Shown: positions 36,555 through 45,329, counted from the first letter of the stretch. The stretch is DNA of 64,000 nt from Cupriavidus taiwanensis (GCF_900250075.1 NZ_LT977070.1:558001-622000); one strand, 5' to 3'. The notes: generated from the sequence alone by a model not told the origin. Made by a program: numbers and translations.

Positions 36555-37051
36555 ATGCAACCCAGCAAGCCGTGCCGCCGGGCCGGGACGACCTGGTCGC
36601 GCTGGTCTATGAGGAAGCCAGGCTGATCGACGAGAAGCGCTTCGACCAATGGCTGGCGCTGTTCGCCGATGACGGGCACTACTGGATTCCGCTGGTGCCC
36701 GGCCAGCAGGACGGCATCGACCACGCCTCGCTGATGTATGAAGACCGGCTGCTGCTGCAGCTGCGCATCGAGCGCATGCGCAACCCGCGCGCGTTCTCGC
36801 TGCAGCCGGAGCCGCGCTGCCTGCACGTGCTGCAGTGTCCCGAGATCGTCGCCATGGCGCACCACGAAAACACCTACCTGACGCGTACCCGCTACATCTA
36901 TGTGGAGACCGCCGGGGAGACGCAGCAGGTCTACGCCTGCACGGCCGAGCACACGCTGTCGCAGCAGGACGGCCGGCTGAAGATCCGCCAGAAGCGGGTC
37001 AACCTGCTGAACTGCGACGCGGCGTTGCCTTCGGTCCAGCTGTTCATGTGA
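36551..37051 (+). CDS. Ring-hydroxylating dioxygenase beta subunit
   Basis: 166 residues of the NTF2-like small-subunit family (LVYEEARLIDEKRFDQWLAL, then HYWIPL). It contributes to the alpha3-beta3 assembly and has no catalytic residues. ATGA overlap with alpha subunit 2. Only one beta gene serves two alpha genes here. Confidence 0.9.
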   Translation: MNATQQAVPPGRDDLVALVYEEARLIDEKRFDQWLALFADDGHYWIPLVPGQQDGIDHASLMYEDRLLLQLRIERMRNPRAFSLQPEPRCLHVLQCPEIVAMAHHENTYLTRTRYIYVETAGETQQVYACTAEHTLSQQDGRLKIRQKRVNLLNCDAALPSVQLFM

Positions 37052-37092
37052 CCGCCGCGGGCCTGCCGCACCGCATCGGCTGCTAGCCACGC

Positions 37093-37120
37093 GCCGGGCG
37101 CCGCTCTCGCGGCGCCCGGC
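37093..37120 (+). repeat. Perfect 12-bp stem-loop between beta subunit and porin genes
   Basis: GCCGGGCGCCGC and GCGGCGCCCGGC are exact inverted copies around loop TCTC. There is no T run after it, so it is more likely an mRNA-stabilising or attenuating structure than a classical terminator. Confidence 0.7.
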
Positions 37121-37245
37121 ATATCAGGGAAGGGAAAAAGGGGGAAGTGCCCGCGCGCCGGGCACGGGGCGCGCTCATGCCTGCGTTGCCGGAAGCGGCA
37201 AGCAGTGGGGGGTTCCGTGCGCATAAAAACTACAGGAGACATGGC

Positions 37246-38382
37246 ATGACAAGCAATGGAAAACGAAAGCTGGCGCGGCTGTGCGCCGGCGCGCTGGGCC
37301 TGGCGGGTTCGGCGTACGCGCAGGAAGGGGTCACGCTGTACGGCTTGTTGTCCGTCGGCGTGGCCTACGTCAACAACGAAGGCGGCCACGCCGCCACCAG
37401 GATGGTGCCCGGGACCATGCAGAACAACCGCTGGGGGCTGCGCGGCACCGAGGACCTTGGCGGCGGCGCCAAAGGCATCTTCGTGCTGGAAAGCGGCTTT
37501 GGCCTTGACGACGGCAAGTCGCAGCAGGGGGGGCGGCTGTTCGGCCGCCAGGCCTATGTCGGCCTCAGCCATGACCGCTACGGCACGGTCACGTTCGGGC
37601 GCCAGTACGATGCCGTGTTCGACACGCTCGGCGCGATGTCGGCGCCGGTGGCGGCGGGCGGGCTGGCGACGCATGTGGGGGACAACGACAATGTGTTCGG
37701 CAGTTTCCGCCACAACAACGCGGTCAAGTACATCTCGCCGTCGTGGGGCGGCCTGCGCGCGCAGGCGACCTATGCCTTGTCCGATACCGGCCAGTCGGCC
37801 AACAACCGTTCATTCAGCCTCGGCACCAGCTACGCGAGCGGCCCGCTGAAGCTGGCCGCGGCCTACATGCAGCTGGACCGCCCGGGCCTGCTGGCCAGCA
37901 ACAACGCCGCCGGCGCGGTGACCGACGACTATGCCGGCGCGCCCTTCGTGCTGTTCCACAGCAGCCCGCTGACGCCGGCGGCCGGCGTGGCGCGGCAGCG
38001 CGTGGGCGGCATCGCGGCGGGTTACAGCGTTGGTGCGGCCCGCGTCAATGCGATGGTCACGACGGCCCGGTACCGCTACCAGGACGGCACCGCCATGCGG
38101 CTGAACAACTACGACGTCAATTTCGGCTACCGCCTGACGCCGGCGCTGGAACTGGGCGCGGCCTATGTCTTCACCGACGGCCACTACACCGGCACGGAAG
38201 CCCGGCCCAGATGGCATATGGGGCAGCTCAGCCTCGACTATGCGCTGTCGCGGCGCACGGACGTCTATGTCTATGGCGTCTACCAGCGTGCGCGGTCGGC
38301 CAGGGCGGACATCTACCTGTTCGCGCCCTCCAGCAACGGCGGGCAGCTGGTGTTCGTCACGGGCATCCGCCACAAGTTCTGA
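37246..38382 (+). CDS. Gram-negative general porin (Burkholderia OmpC-like)
   Basis: 378 residues. A signal peptide cleaved after SAYAQ, start motif VTLYGLLSVGVAYV, a 16-strand beta-barrel pattern, NNRWGLRGTEDLGGG, and a C-terminal phenylalanine (GIRHKF) for BAM recognition. AGGAG precedes the ATG. As the last gene of the cluster it probably supplies the outer-membrane route for the aromatic substrate. Confidence 0.9.
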   Translation: MTSNGKRKLARLCAGALGLAGSAYAQEGVTLYGLLSVGVAYVNNEGGHAATRMVPGTMQNNRWGLRGTEDLGGGAKGIFVLESGFGLDDGKSQQGGRLFGRQAYVGLSHDRYGTVTFGRQYDAVFDTLGAMSAPVAAGGLATHVGDNDNVFGSFRHNNAVKYISPSWGGLRAQATYALSDTGQSANNRSFSLGTSYASGPLKLAAAYMQLDRPGLLASNNAAGAVTDDYAGAPFVLFHSSPLTPAAGVARQRVGGIAAGYSVGAARVNAMVTTARYRYQDGTAMRLNNYDVNFGYRLTPALELGAAYVFTDGHYTGTEARPRWHMGQLSLDYALSRRTDVYVYGVYQRARSARADIYLFAPSSNGGQLVFVTGIRHKF

Positions 38383-38412
38383 CGGCCATGCCCACGCTGC
38401 CGGCGAATCGCC

Positions 38413-39954
38413 CTAGCCAGCCATGCGCAGCGCGCGCCGGTACTGGATCGCCTCGCCCACGTGCGCCGCATTCAGCAGGTCGGCGCCGGCCAGGTCGGCA
38501 ATGGTGCGCGCCACCTTCAGCACGCGGAAGTACGAGCGCGCCGACCACGCCAGCCGTGTCATCGCGCCGCGCAGCAGGGCTTGCGCCTGCGGGTCCATGG
38601 CGCAGTGCTGCTCGATCTCGCGCCCGCCCAGTTCATTGTTGGGCTTGCCCTGCCGGGCCAGTTGCCGCTCGCGCGCGGCCAGCACGCGCGCGCGCACCAC
38701 GGCGCTGGCTTCGCCGGGCGGGCCGTCGAGCATTTCGCCCTGGTCCTGCGCGGGCACCTCGACCTGCAGGTCGATGCGGTCAAGCATCGGCCCGGAGATG
38801 CGCGACTGGTAGCGCCGCACCTGGTCGGGCGTGCAGCGGCACGGGCGGTCGGGGTGGCCGAGGTAGCCGCACGGGCAGGGGTTCATCGCCGCCACGAACT
38901 GGAAGCAGGCGGGGAAGTCGGCGTGGCCGTTGGCGCGGGCGATGGTGATGCGGCCGGATTCCAGCGGCTCGCGCAGGACTTCCAGCACGCGGCGGTCGAA
39001 CTCGGGCAACTCGTCGAGGAACAGCACGCCGTGGTGCGCGAGCGAGATTTCGCCCGGGCGCGGATTGCCGCCGCCGCCGACCATGGCCGGGCCCGACGCG
39101 GTGTGGTGCGGCGCGCGGCACGGGCGCAGCCCCCATGCCTCGGCGCGGAAGCCGCCTGGCGTCAGGCTCATCACGGCGGCGGCTTCCAGCGCCTGCTGCA
39201 GCGACATGGGCGGCAGCAGGCCGGGCAGGCGCTGGGCCAGCATCGACTTGCCGGTGCCGGGCGGGCCCACCAGCAGCACCGAATGCTGGCCGGCGGCCGC
39301 CACCTCCATGGCCCGGCGCGCCTGCGCCTGGCCGCGCACGTCGCGCATGTCGGCGCCGCGCTCCGCGGCGGGGGGCAGCAGGGGCGGCATGGCGCGCGGC
39401 AGCCGCGCCTCGGCCAGCGGGCCGAGGTGGTCGCACGCCTGGCGCAGCGTGGCGGCGGCGTGCACCGCCAGGTCTTCGATCAGCGCGGCTTCGCCGCCGT
39501 TGCCGGCGGCGACCAGGAACGCACGCGGCGCCTCGCCCGCGCAGGCGCGGGCGGCGTTGTCGCGCGCCAGCCCCATCGCCATGGCCAGCGCGCCGCGCAC
39601 CGGGCGCAGTTCGCCCGACAGCGACAGCTCGGCGGCAAATTCGTGCGTGTCCAGCGCGTCGGCCGGGATCTGGCCGCTGGCGGCCAGGATGCCCAGCGCG
39701 ATGGCCAGGTCGAAGCGGCCGGACTCCTTGGGCAGGTCGGCCGGCGCCAGGTTGACGGTGATGCGACGGTTGGGAAACTCGTAGCCGCTGTTGAGGATGG
39801 CGGCGCGCACGCGCTCGCGGCTTTCGCGCACCCCGGTGTCGGCCAGGCCGACGATGGTGAAGGCGGGCAGGCCGTTGGCGAGGTGGGTCTCGACCCGCAC
39901 CGGCGGCGCGGCGATGCCGGTCAGGGCCCGGCTGCGTAGGACGGCAAGGCTCAT
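38413..39954 (-). CDS. comM: ComM/YifB-family Mg-chelatase-like AAA+ ATPase
   Basis: 513 residues. An N-terminal Lon-protease-like (ChlI) domain (TIVGLADTGVRESRERV), Walker A GPPGTGKSMLAQRLPG, Walker B LFLDELPEF and a zinc-type cysteine cluster (CPCGYLGHPDRPCRC). ComM is a hexameric branch-migration helicase that helps integrate DNA during natural transformation. The ATG at 39954 is chosen because the alternative at 39999 lies in the ubiK terminator hairpin. Confidence 0.9.
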   Translation of the reverse strand: MSLAVLRSRALTGIAAPPVRVETHLANGLPAFTIVGLADTGVRESRERVRAAILNSGYEFPNRRITVNLAPADLPKESGRFDLAIALGILAASGQIPADALDTHEFAAELSLSGELRPVRGALAMAMGLARDNAARACAGEAPRAFLVAAGNGGEAALIEDLAVHAAATLRQACDHLGPLAEARLPRAMPPLLPPAAERGADMRDVRGQAQARRAMEVAAAGQHSVLLVGPPGTGKSMLAQRLPGLLPPMSLQQALEAAAVMSLTPGGFRAEAWGLRPCRAPHHTASGPAMVGGGGNPRPGEISLAHHGVLFLDELPEFDRRVLEVLREPLESGRITIARANGHADFPACFQFVAAMNPCPCGYLGHPDRPCRCTPDQVRRYQSRISGPMLDRIDLQVEVPAQDQGEMLDGPPGEASAVVRARVLAARERQLARQGKPNNELGGREIEQHCAMDPQAQALLRGAMTRLAWSARSYFRVLKVARTIADLAGADLLNAAHVGEAIQYRRALRMAG

Positions 39955-39980
39955 GGCATCGAACCGCACGGAACTGTTAA

Positions 39981-40009
39981 CGAAAAAGGCCGCCAGCACT
40001 GGCGGCCTT
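39981..40009 (-). terminator. Rho-independent terminator of ubiK
   Basis: A perfect 10-bp stem AAGGCCGCCA/TGGCGGCCTT with loop GCAC, followed leftward by a T run. It separates ubiK from comM. Confidence 0.85.
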
Positions 40010-40042
40010 CATACAGGCGGGATGGCGGCGGAACCGGCGGGC

Positions 40043-40321
40043 TCACGCGCCCCCGGTCGAGTCCACCGAGCCGGCGCCGGGCGGGATGCCGGCGCGGCGC
40101 TCCAGCTCCGCCACGCGGCTTTCCAGTTCCTCGAGGCGGGCGCGGGTGCGCGCCAGCACCTGCGACTGGACGTCGAATTCCTCGCGCGTGACCAGGTCCA
40201 GCCGGGCAAAGCCCTGGGTCATCATGCTGCGCACGTTTTTCTCGATATCCCTTGCCGGCGAATTGCGCAGCGCCTCGCTGACCTTGTTCTGCAGGTCGTT
40301 GAAGAGGTCGGTCGGTTTCAT
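40043..40321 (-). CDS. ubiK: UbiK (YqiC) accessory factor, BMFP family
   Basis: 92 residues: an N-terminal amphipathic helix (KPTDLFNDLQNKVSEAL) and a C-terminal coiled coil (ARTRARLEELESRVAELERR). UbiK binds lipids and assists aerobic ubiquinone biosynthesis with UbiJ. AAAGGAG lies before the ATG. Divergent from the torF operon. Confidence 0.88.
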   Translation of the reverse strand: MKPTDLFNDLQNKVSEALRNSPARDIEKNVRSMMTQGFARLDLVTREEFDVQSQVLARTRARLEELESRVAELERRAGIPPGAGSVDSTGGA

Positions 40322-40335
40322 GGTTTCTCCTTTGC

Positions 40336-40350
40336 GCACCTGAGTGGTGC
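40336..40350. promoter_or_regulatory. NtrC binding site
   Basis: GCACCTGAGTGGTGC matches the NtrC half-site pattern GCACC-N5-GGTGC exactly. It sits about 300 bp upstream of the predicted torF start, within enhancer range for a sigma-54 promoter, and just upstream of the ubiK ribosome binding site on the other strand. Confidence 0.7.
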
Positions 40351-40612
40351 CAATCCGGGTGGGCATCTGGCGTATGGCGCGCTTTCGCACAGGAATTGGG
40401 CGCCCTGAATGCGGGCGGTTCCTGCGCGCGCGGGTCATATGCAGCCACCGTCAGACCTCGATTATCGCCCCAGCGGCACGCCGGCGAAAGCATCGGCGCC
40501 GCGCCGTTCACACCTTTTAACCCGATCTGGCGTTGCTGCGCGGTGGTTTCCCGGCTGCCCGGGCTCCGGTCCACCACGCATTGCAGCGCACGGACCGCCG
40601 CTTTTCGTGGGG

Positions 40613-40628
40613 TGGCACGGCTGTTGCA
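40613..40628 (+). promoter_or_regulatory. Consensus sigma-54 promoter of torF-glnK-amtB
   Basis: TGGCACGGCTGTTGCA is a perfect match to TGGCACG-N4-TTGCA. Predicted start about 40640, giving a leader of about 70 bases before the porin ATG. With the NtrC site upstream this makes the operon nitrogen-regulated. Confidence 0.9.
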
Positions 40629-40710
40629 GTAGTGAGTGCGAGCTGCCTCAAAGCTTTACCGGAATCCAACTAAACGAAATCCGAGCCATCAGGAAAAGGA
40701 GAAAAATCCC

Positions 40711-41493
40711 ATGAAGAAGTTGGCCCTTGCAGTCAGCGCGATGGTCCTGGCCAGTGCCGCCGGCGGCGCCCTGGCGCAGAGCACCGACGCCGCGGCCCCG
40801 GCTGCCGCGCCGGCCTCGCCGCATACGTTCACGGCCAACGTGTCGCTGGTCACGGATTATCGCTATCGCGGCATCAGCCAGACCAACCTGCGACCGGCCA
40901 TTCAGGGCGGTTTCGACTACGCGCACGAAAGCGGCTTCTACCTGGGCAACTGGAACTCCAGCATCAGCTGGCTGGAAGACGCCAACCCTGCGGTCTCGGC
41001 ACCGGTGGAAATGGACTTCTACGGCGGCTTCAAGAACACCTTCAAGGTGGCCGGCACCGAATTCGCCTATGACCTGGGCGTGCTCGAGTACTACTACCCG
41101 GGCGGCTACAACAATCCGCGCCCGTACACCACCGAACTGTATGCGGGGATCGGCTGGGGCCCGGTCATGCTGAAGTACTCGCACTCGGTCACCAACCTGT
41201 TCGGCTGGGCCGACAGCAAGAACAGCTACTACGTCGACCTGAGTGCCAACGTGCCGCTCAACTTCTGGGACCTGACGCTGAACGCGCACGTCGGCTACCA
41301 GGGCGTGAAGCACAACAGCGATGCCTCGTACACCGACTGGAAGATCGGCCTGACCAAGGACCTGGGCAAGGGCTTTGCGCTGGCAGTCGCCTATGTCGAC
41401 ACCAACGCCAAGGAAGTGGCCTATACCAGCGCCAATCGCGGCCGCTACCTGGGCAAGGCCGCGGCGTGGGCCTCGATCACCAAGACTTTCTAA
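40711..41493 (+). CDS. TorF-family putative porin
   Basis: 260 residues. A signal peptide cleaved after GALAQ, the family start FTANVSLVTDYRYRGISQ, and a C-terminal phenylalanine (WASITKTF), matching the Gcw_chp/TorF outer-membrane beta-barrel family. It precedes glnK by 52 bases and shares its nitrogen-controlled promoter, so a role in uptake of ammonium or another nitrogen source is inferred. Confidence 0.88.
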   Translation: MKKLALAVSAMVLASAAGGALAQSTDAAAPAAAPASPHTFTANVSLVTDYRYRGISQTNLRPAIQGGFDYAHESGFYLGNWNSSISWLEDANPAVSAPVEMDFYGGFKNTFKVAGTEFAYDLGVLEYYYPGGYNNPRPYTTELYAGIGWGPVMLKYSHSVTNLFGWADSKNSYYVDLSANVPLNFWDLTLNAHVGYQGVKHNSDASYTDWKIGLTKDLGKGFALAVAYVDTNAKEVAYTSANRGRYLGKAAAWASITKTF

Positions 41494-41518
41494 TTCTGAC
41501 GCAGCCCGGGCGGGCTGA

Positions 41519-41884
<366 letters not shown>

Positions 41885-41916
41885 CCCAAGACAGCATAGA
41901 GACAAAGGTGAATCCC

Positions 41917-43476
41917 ATGAAAACCTGGATGAAGCGATTCCTGGCGGCGGGCGCGATGGCGCTGGCCGTCGGCACCGCCGGCGTCGGCATGTCGAGCCCG
42001 GCCGCCGCGCAGGACAAGCCGGCAGCCGAAGCCTCGGCCGCCGCCACTTCCGCGCCGGCCGCTGCAGCGGCTGCGGCAGCCCCGGCTGCGGCGCCCGCTG
42101 CCGCCCCTGCAGCAGCGCCTGCCGCGGCCGCGCCGGCGGAAGCCGCCGCCGCGCCGGCTGCGCCCGTGCCCAACAAGGGCGACACTGCCTGGCTGCTGGT
42201 CTCGACCGCGTTCGTGATCCTGATGACGCTGCCTGGCCTGGCGCTGTTCTATGGCGGCCTGGTGCGCTCCAAGAACATGTTGTCGGTGCTGATGCAGTGC
42301 CTGGTGATCTTCTCGCTGGTGTCGCTGCTGTGGGCCATCTACGGCTACAGCTTTGCCTTCACCGAGGGCAATGCGTTCTTCGGCGGCACGGACCGGCTGT
42401 TCATGAAGGGGCTGACGGTCGACGCCGTGGCCGCCACTTTCAGCAAGGGCGTGGTGCTGCCGGAACTGGGCTACTTTGCCTTCCAGTGTGCCTTCGCCTG
42501 CATCACCTGCGGCCTGATCATCGGCGCCTTCGCCGAGCGCGCGCGCTTCTCGGCGGTGCTGGTGTTCGTGGTGCTGTGGTTCACCTTCGCCTACCTGCCG
42601 ATCGCCCACATGGTGTGGTTCTGGCCGGGCCCTGACGCCTACACCGACGCCGCCGCCGGCACCGCCGCAACGGCCAAGGCAGGCTGGCTGTTCCAGAAGG
42701 GCGCGCTGGACTTTGCCGGCGGCACCGTGGTGCACATCAATGCCGCCGTGGCCGGCCTGGTGGGGGCCTTCATGTTCGGCAAGCGCATCGGCTTCGGCCG
42801 CGAGGCGATCCGTCCGCACAGCCTGACCTTCACCATGGTGGGTGCCTCGCTGCTGTGGTTCGGCTGGTTCGGCTTCAACGCCGGCTCGGCGCTGGAAGCC
42901 AACGGCTCGGCCGCGCTGGCCTTCGTCAACACGCTGCTGGCGACCTGCGCCGCGGTGCTGTCGTGGACCTTCGGCGAGTGGATCGGCAAGGGCAAGCCGT
43001 CGATGCTGGGCGGCGCCTCGGGTGCGGTCGCCGGGCTGGTGGCGATCACCCCGGCCGCGGGCTTCGTCGGCCCGATGGGCTCGATCGTGATGGGCCTGGT
43101 AGCCGGCCTGCTGTGCCTGTGGGGCGTGACCGGACTGAAGCGCATGCTGGGCATGGACGACTCGCTGGACGTGTTCGGCGTGCACGGCGTGGGCGGCATC
43201 GTCGGCGCGCTGCTGACCGGCGTGTTCGCCGCGCCCAGCCTGGGCGGCACTGGCATCTACGACTACGTCGCCAACAAGGTGGCGGACGACTACTCGATCG
43301 CCGGCCAGCTGTGGATTCAGTTCGAAGGCGTGCTCACCACCGTGGTGTGGTCTGGCGTGGTGGCCTTCGTCGCCTACAAGCTGGTGGACATGCTGATCGG
43401 GCTGCGCGTGCCGGAAGACGAAGAACGCGAAGGCCTGGATATCACCTCGCATGGCGAAACCGCCTACGAAGGCTGA
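41917..43476 (+). CDS. amtB: Ammonium transporter AmtB with long Ala/Pro-rich periplasmic N-terminus
   Basis: 519 residues. Signal peptide (about 1-31, SSPAAAQ), then about 55 residues almost entirely Ala and Pro with PAAA repeats, then the eleven-helix Amt domain. Twin channel histidines are in VVHINAAVAGL and GVHGVGGIVGAL; the GlnK-gated C-tail (RVPEDEEREGLDI) is intact. It conducts NH4+/NH3 when nitrogen is short. The Ala/Pro linker is far longer than in E. coli AmtB. Confidence 0.95.
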   Translation: MKTWMKRFLAAGAMALAVGTAGVGMSSPAAAQDKPAAEASAAATSAPAAAAAAAAPAAAPAAAPAAAPAAAAPAEAAAAPAAPVPNKGDTAWLLVSTAFVILMTLPGLALFYGGLVRSKNMLSVLMQCLVIFSLVSLLWAIYGYSFAFTEGNAFFGGTDRLFMKGLTVDAVAATFSKGVVLPELGYFAFQCAFACITCGLIIGAFAERARFSAVLVFVVLWFTFAYLPIAHMVWFWPGPDAYTDAAAGTAATAKAGWLFQKGALDFAGGTVVHINAAVAGLVGAFMFGKRIGFGREAIRPHSLTFTMVGASLLWFGWFGFNAGSALEANGSAALAFVNTLLATCAAVLSWTFGEWIGKGKPSMLGGASGAVAGLVAITPAAGFVGPMGSIVMGLVAGLLCLWGVTGLKRMLGMDDSLDVFGVHGVGGIVGALLTGVFAAPSLGGTGIYDYVANKVADDYSIAGQLWIQFEGVLTTVVWSGVVAFVAYKLVDMLIGLRVPEDEEREGLDITSHGETAYEG

Positions 43477-43529
43477 TCGCAAAGGTGTTGTGCTGGAGGG
43501 CTGATTGGGAATCTGCTCTCAGGAGTTTT

Positions 43530-43555
43530 GCCCGGCTGCGTGCCGGGCTTTTTTC
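43530..43555 (+). terminator. Rho-independent terminator of torF-glnK-amtB
   Basis: The stem GCCCGGC/GCCGGGC with loop TGCGT is followed by TTTTTT. It lies 53 bases after the amtB stop. Confidence 0.9.
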
Positions 43556-43692
43556 TTTGTTGCGTTGACCGGGGTTGCAGACATTAGGCCTGCGGCGATC
43601 ACGCATGGCGACGCGGACAAGCCCGTCGCGACGCCTGCCCGGATTGCCAGCGAAACCCGCGAAGCCAGTGCTGGCGCGGGCCAGCCGGCAAT

Positions 43693-43716
43693 CCCGCGCG
43701 CTGCGCGCGGGCTTTT
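43693..43716 (+). terminator. Second stem-loop with short T run after amtB
   Basis: CCCGCGC-GCTGC-GCGCGGG followed by CTTTT. Probably a back-up terminator; its T run is short. Confidence 0.5.
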
Positions 43717-43752
43717 CGCAAAGTGCTTAACTCCGATCTTAAAAAGCTTCAA

Positions 43753-43781
43753 TTGTCTTTAATGTGCGGCGCACATACATT
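43753..43781 (+). promoter_or_regulatory. Candidate sigma-70 promoter before an orphan terminator
   Basis: TTGTCT and TACATT are spaced by exactly 17 bases. The spacer contains the palindrome ATGTGCGGCGCACAT (43762-43776), which could be an operator. Predicted start about 43788. Confidence 0.4.
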
Positions 43782-43787
43782 GCCATT

Positions 43788-43868
43788 GAGGCAGTTTCCT
43801 CCACCTGCAGAACGCTCCCCGTATCTGTCAGGCCATTTAAAAGCGCGGCATCGCCGCGCTTTTTTTTT
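43788..43868 (+). ncRNA. Possible small RNA of about 80 nt
   Basis: The predicted transcript starts after the promoter at 43753-43781 and ends in a strong terminator: AAGCGCGGC, loop ATC, GCCGCGCTT, then a long T run to 43868. No open frame with a start and ribosome binding site is present, and the terminator cannot belong to amtB, which already has one. Could instead be the trailing terminator of unterminated read-through. Confidence 0.4.
43841..43868 (+). terminator. Strong orphan Rho-independent terminator
   Basis: Nine-bp stem with three-base loop and nine T residues, located more than 300 bp after amtB and 165 bp before gshA. Confidence 0.85.
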
Positions 43869-43991
43869 GCCCGCACGCCGCGCGGGCGCGGCCCTCTTTA
43901 TTTCGCGCCGCCCATCCCCATATGGTTATCCCTTATGCCAGGCGCTGCATATCCTTATAAAGGGTGTGCCAGCGCCCGGTTGGACGTTCCT

Positions 43992-44004
43992 CTACAATCG
44001 GGGC
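43992..44004 (+). promoter_or_regulatory. -10 box and GC-rich discriminator of gshA
   Basis: CTACAATCGGGGC: -10 hexamer TACAAT followed by a GC-rich discriminator. The same 13 bases occur before the pts genes at 46349-46361. No good -35 is visible. Confidence 0.5.
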
Positions 44005-44033
44005 GAACGATTAAGACGATCTATAGGATGGAT

Positions 44034-45329
44034 ATGGTCCCGCATCTCATCACCGCGCTGAACGGTCCGCTGCTCGAACTGGAAAAGAAGATCCTGGACG
44101 CGACCCCGTCCATCGAGCGCTGGTTCAGGCTGGAATGGCAGGAGCATACGCCCCCGTTCTATTGCTCGGTAGACCTGCGCAACGCCGGCTTCAAGCTGGC
44201 GCCGGTCGATACCAACCTGTTCCCGGGCGGCTTCAACAACCTGGCCCCCGAGATGCTGCCGCTGGCGGTGCAGGCGGCGATGGCCGCGATCGAGAAGATC
44301 TGCCCGGATGCCAAGAACCTGCTTCTGATTCCGGAGCGCCACACCCGCAATATGTTCTACCTGCAGAACGTGGCGCGGCTGTCGCTGATCATGCGCCAGG
44401 CCGGGCTGAACGTGCGCCTGGGCTCGCTTTCCGAGGAAATCACCGAACCGACCCCGATCGAGCTGCCCGACGGCCAGACCCTGGTGGTCGAGCCGCTGGC
44501 GCGCCTGGGCACCAAGGGTCGCCGGCTGGGCCTGAAGGACTTCGATCCCTGTTCGATCCTGCTCAACAACGACCTGTCGGCCGGCATCCCGCCGATCCTG
44601 GAAAACATCAACGAGCAGTACCTGCTGCCGCCGCTGCACGCCGGCTGGTCCACGCGTCGCAAGAGCAGCCACTTTTCCGCCTATGACGAAGTGGCGAAGA
44701 AGTTCGCCAAGCTGATCGACATCGACCCGTGGATGGTCAACCCGTACTTCGCCCGTACCAGCGGCGTGAATTTCCACGAGCGCGTGGGCGAGGAAGAGCT
44801 GGCCGACGCGGTCGAAGGCGTGCTGAAGAAGATCGCCAAGAAGTACCGCGAGTACGGCATCAAGGAAACGCCGTACGTGGTGGTCAAGGCCGATGCCGGC
44901 ACCTATGGCATGGGCATCATGACCGTGCGCGACCCGTCCGAGATCAAGGGCCTGAACCGGAAGGAGCGCAACAAGATGAGCGTGGTCAAGGAGGGCCTGG
45001 AGGTCAGCGACGTCATCATCCAGGAGGGCGTGCACACCTTCGAGAAGGTCAACGAGGCGGTGGCCGAGCCGGTGGTGTACATGATCGACCGCTACGTGGT
45101 GGGCGGCTTCTACCGCGTGCACACCGGCCGCGGCAACGACGAGAACCTGAACGCGCCCGGCATGCATTTCGTGCCGCTGGCGTTCGCGCCCAACGGCATC
45201 CCGGACAGCCACGCCAAGCCTGGCGCGGCGGTGCCGAACCGCTTCTACATGTATGGCGTGGTGGCGCGGCTGGCCTTGCTGGCGGCGTCGCTGGAGCTCG
45301 AGAAGACCGACCCCAACCCGATCATCTGA
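44034..45329 (+). CDS. gshA: Glutamate-cysteine ligase (proteobacterial GshA type)
   Basis: 431 residues of the beta-proteobacterial glutamate-cysteine ligase family, distinct from E. coli GshA. Family segments: PPFYCSVDLRNAGFKLAPVD near the N-terminus, NLFPGGFNNL, and KADAGTYGMGIMTV. It joins glutamate and cysteine with ATP, the first step of glutathione synthesis, and gshB follows directly. ATG 44034 is five bases after AGGA and is preferred over 44028. Confidence 0.93.
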   Translation: MVPHLITALNGPLLELEKKILDATPSIERWFRLEWQEHTPPFYCSVDLRNAGFKLAPVDTNLFPGGFNNLAPEMLPLAVQAAMAAIEKICPDAKNLLLIPERHTRNMFYLQNVARLSLIMRQAGLNVRLGSLSEEITEPTPIELPDGQTLVVEPLARLGTKGRRLGLKDFDPCSILLNNDLSAGIPPILENINEQYLLPPLHAGWSTRRKSSHFSAYDEVAKKFAKLIDIDPWMVNPYFARTSGVNFHERVGEEELADAVEGVLKKIAKKYREYGIKETPYVVVKADAGTYGMGIMTVRDPSEIKGLNRKERNKMSVVKEGLEVSDVIIQEGVHTFEKVNEAVAEPVVYMIDRYVVGGFYRVHTGRGNDENLNAPGMHFVPLAFAPNGIPDSHAKPGAAVPNRFYMYGVVARLALLAASLELEKTDPNPII

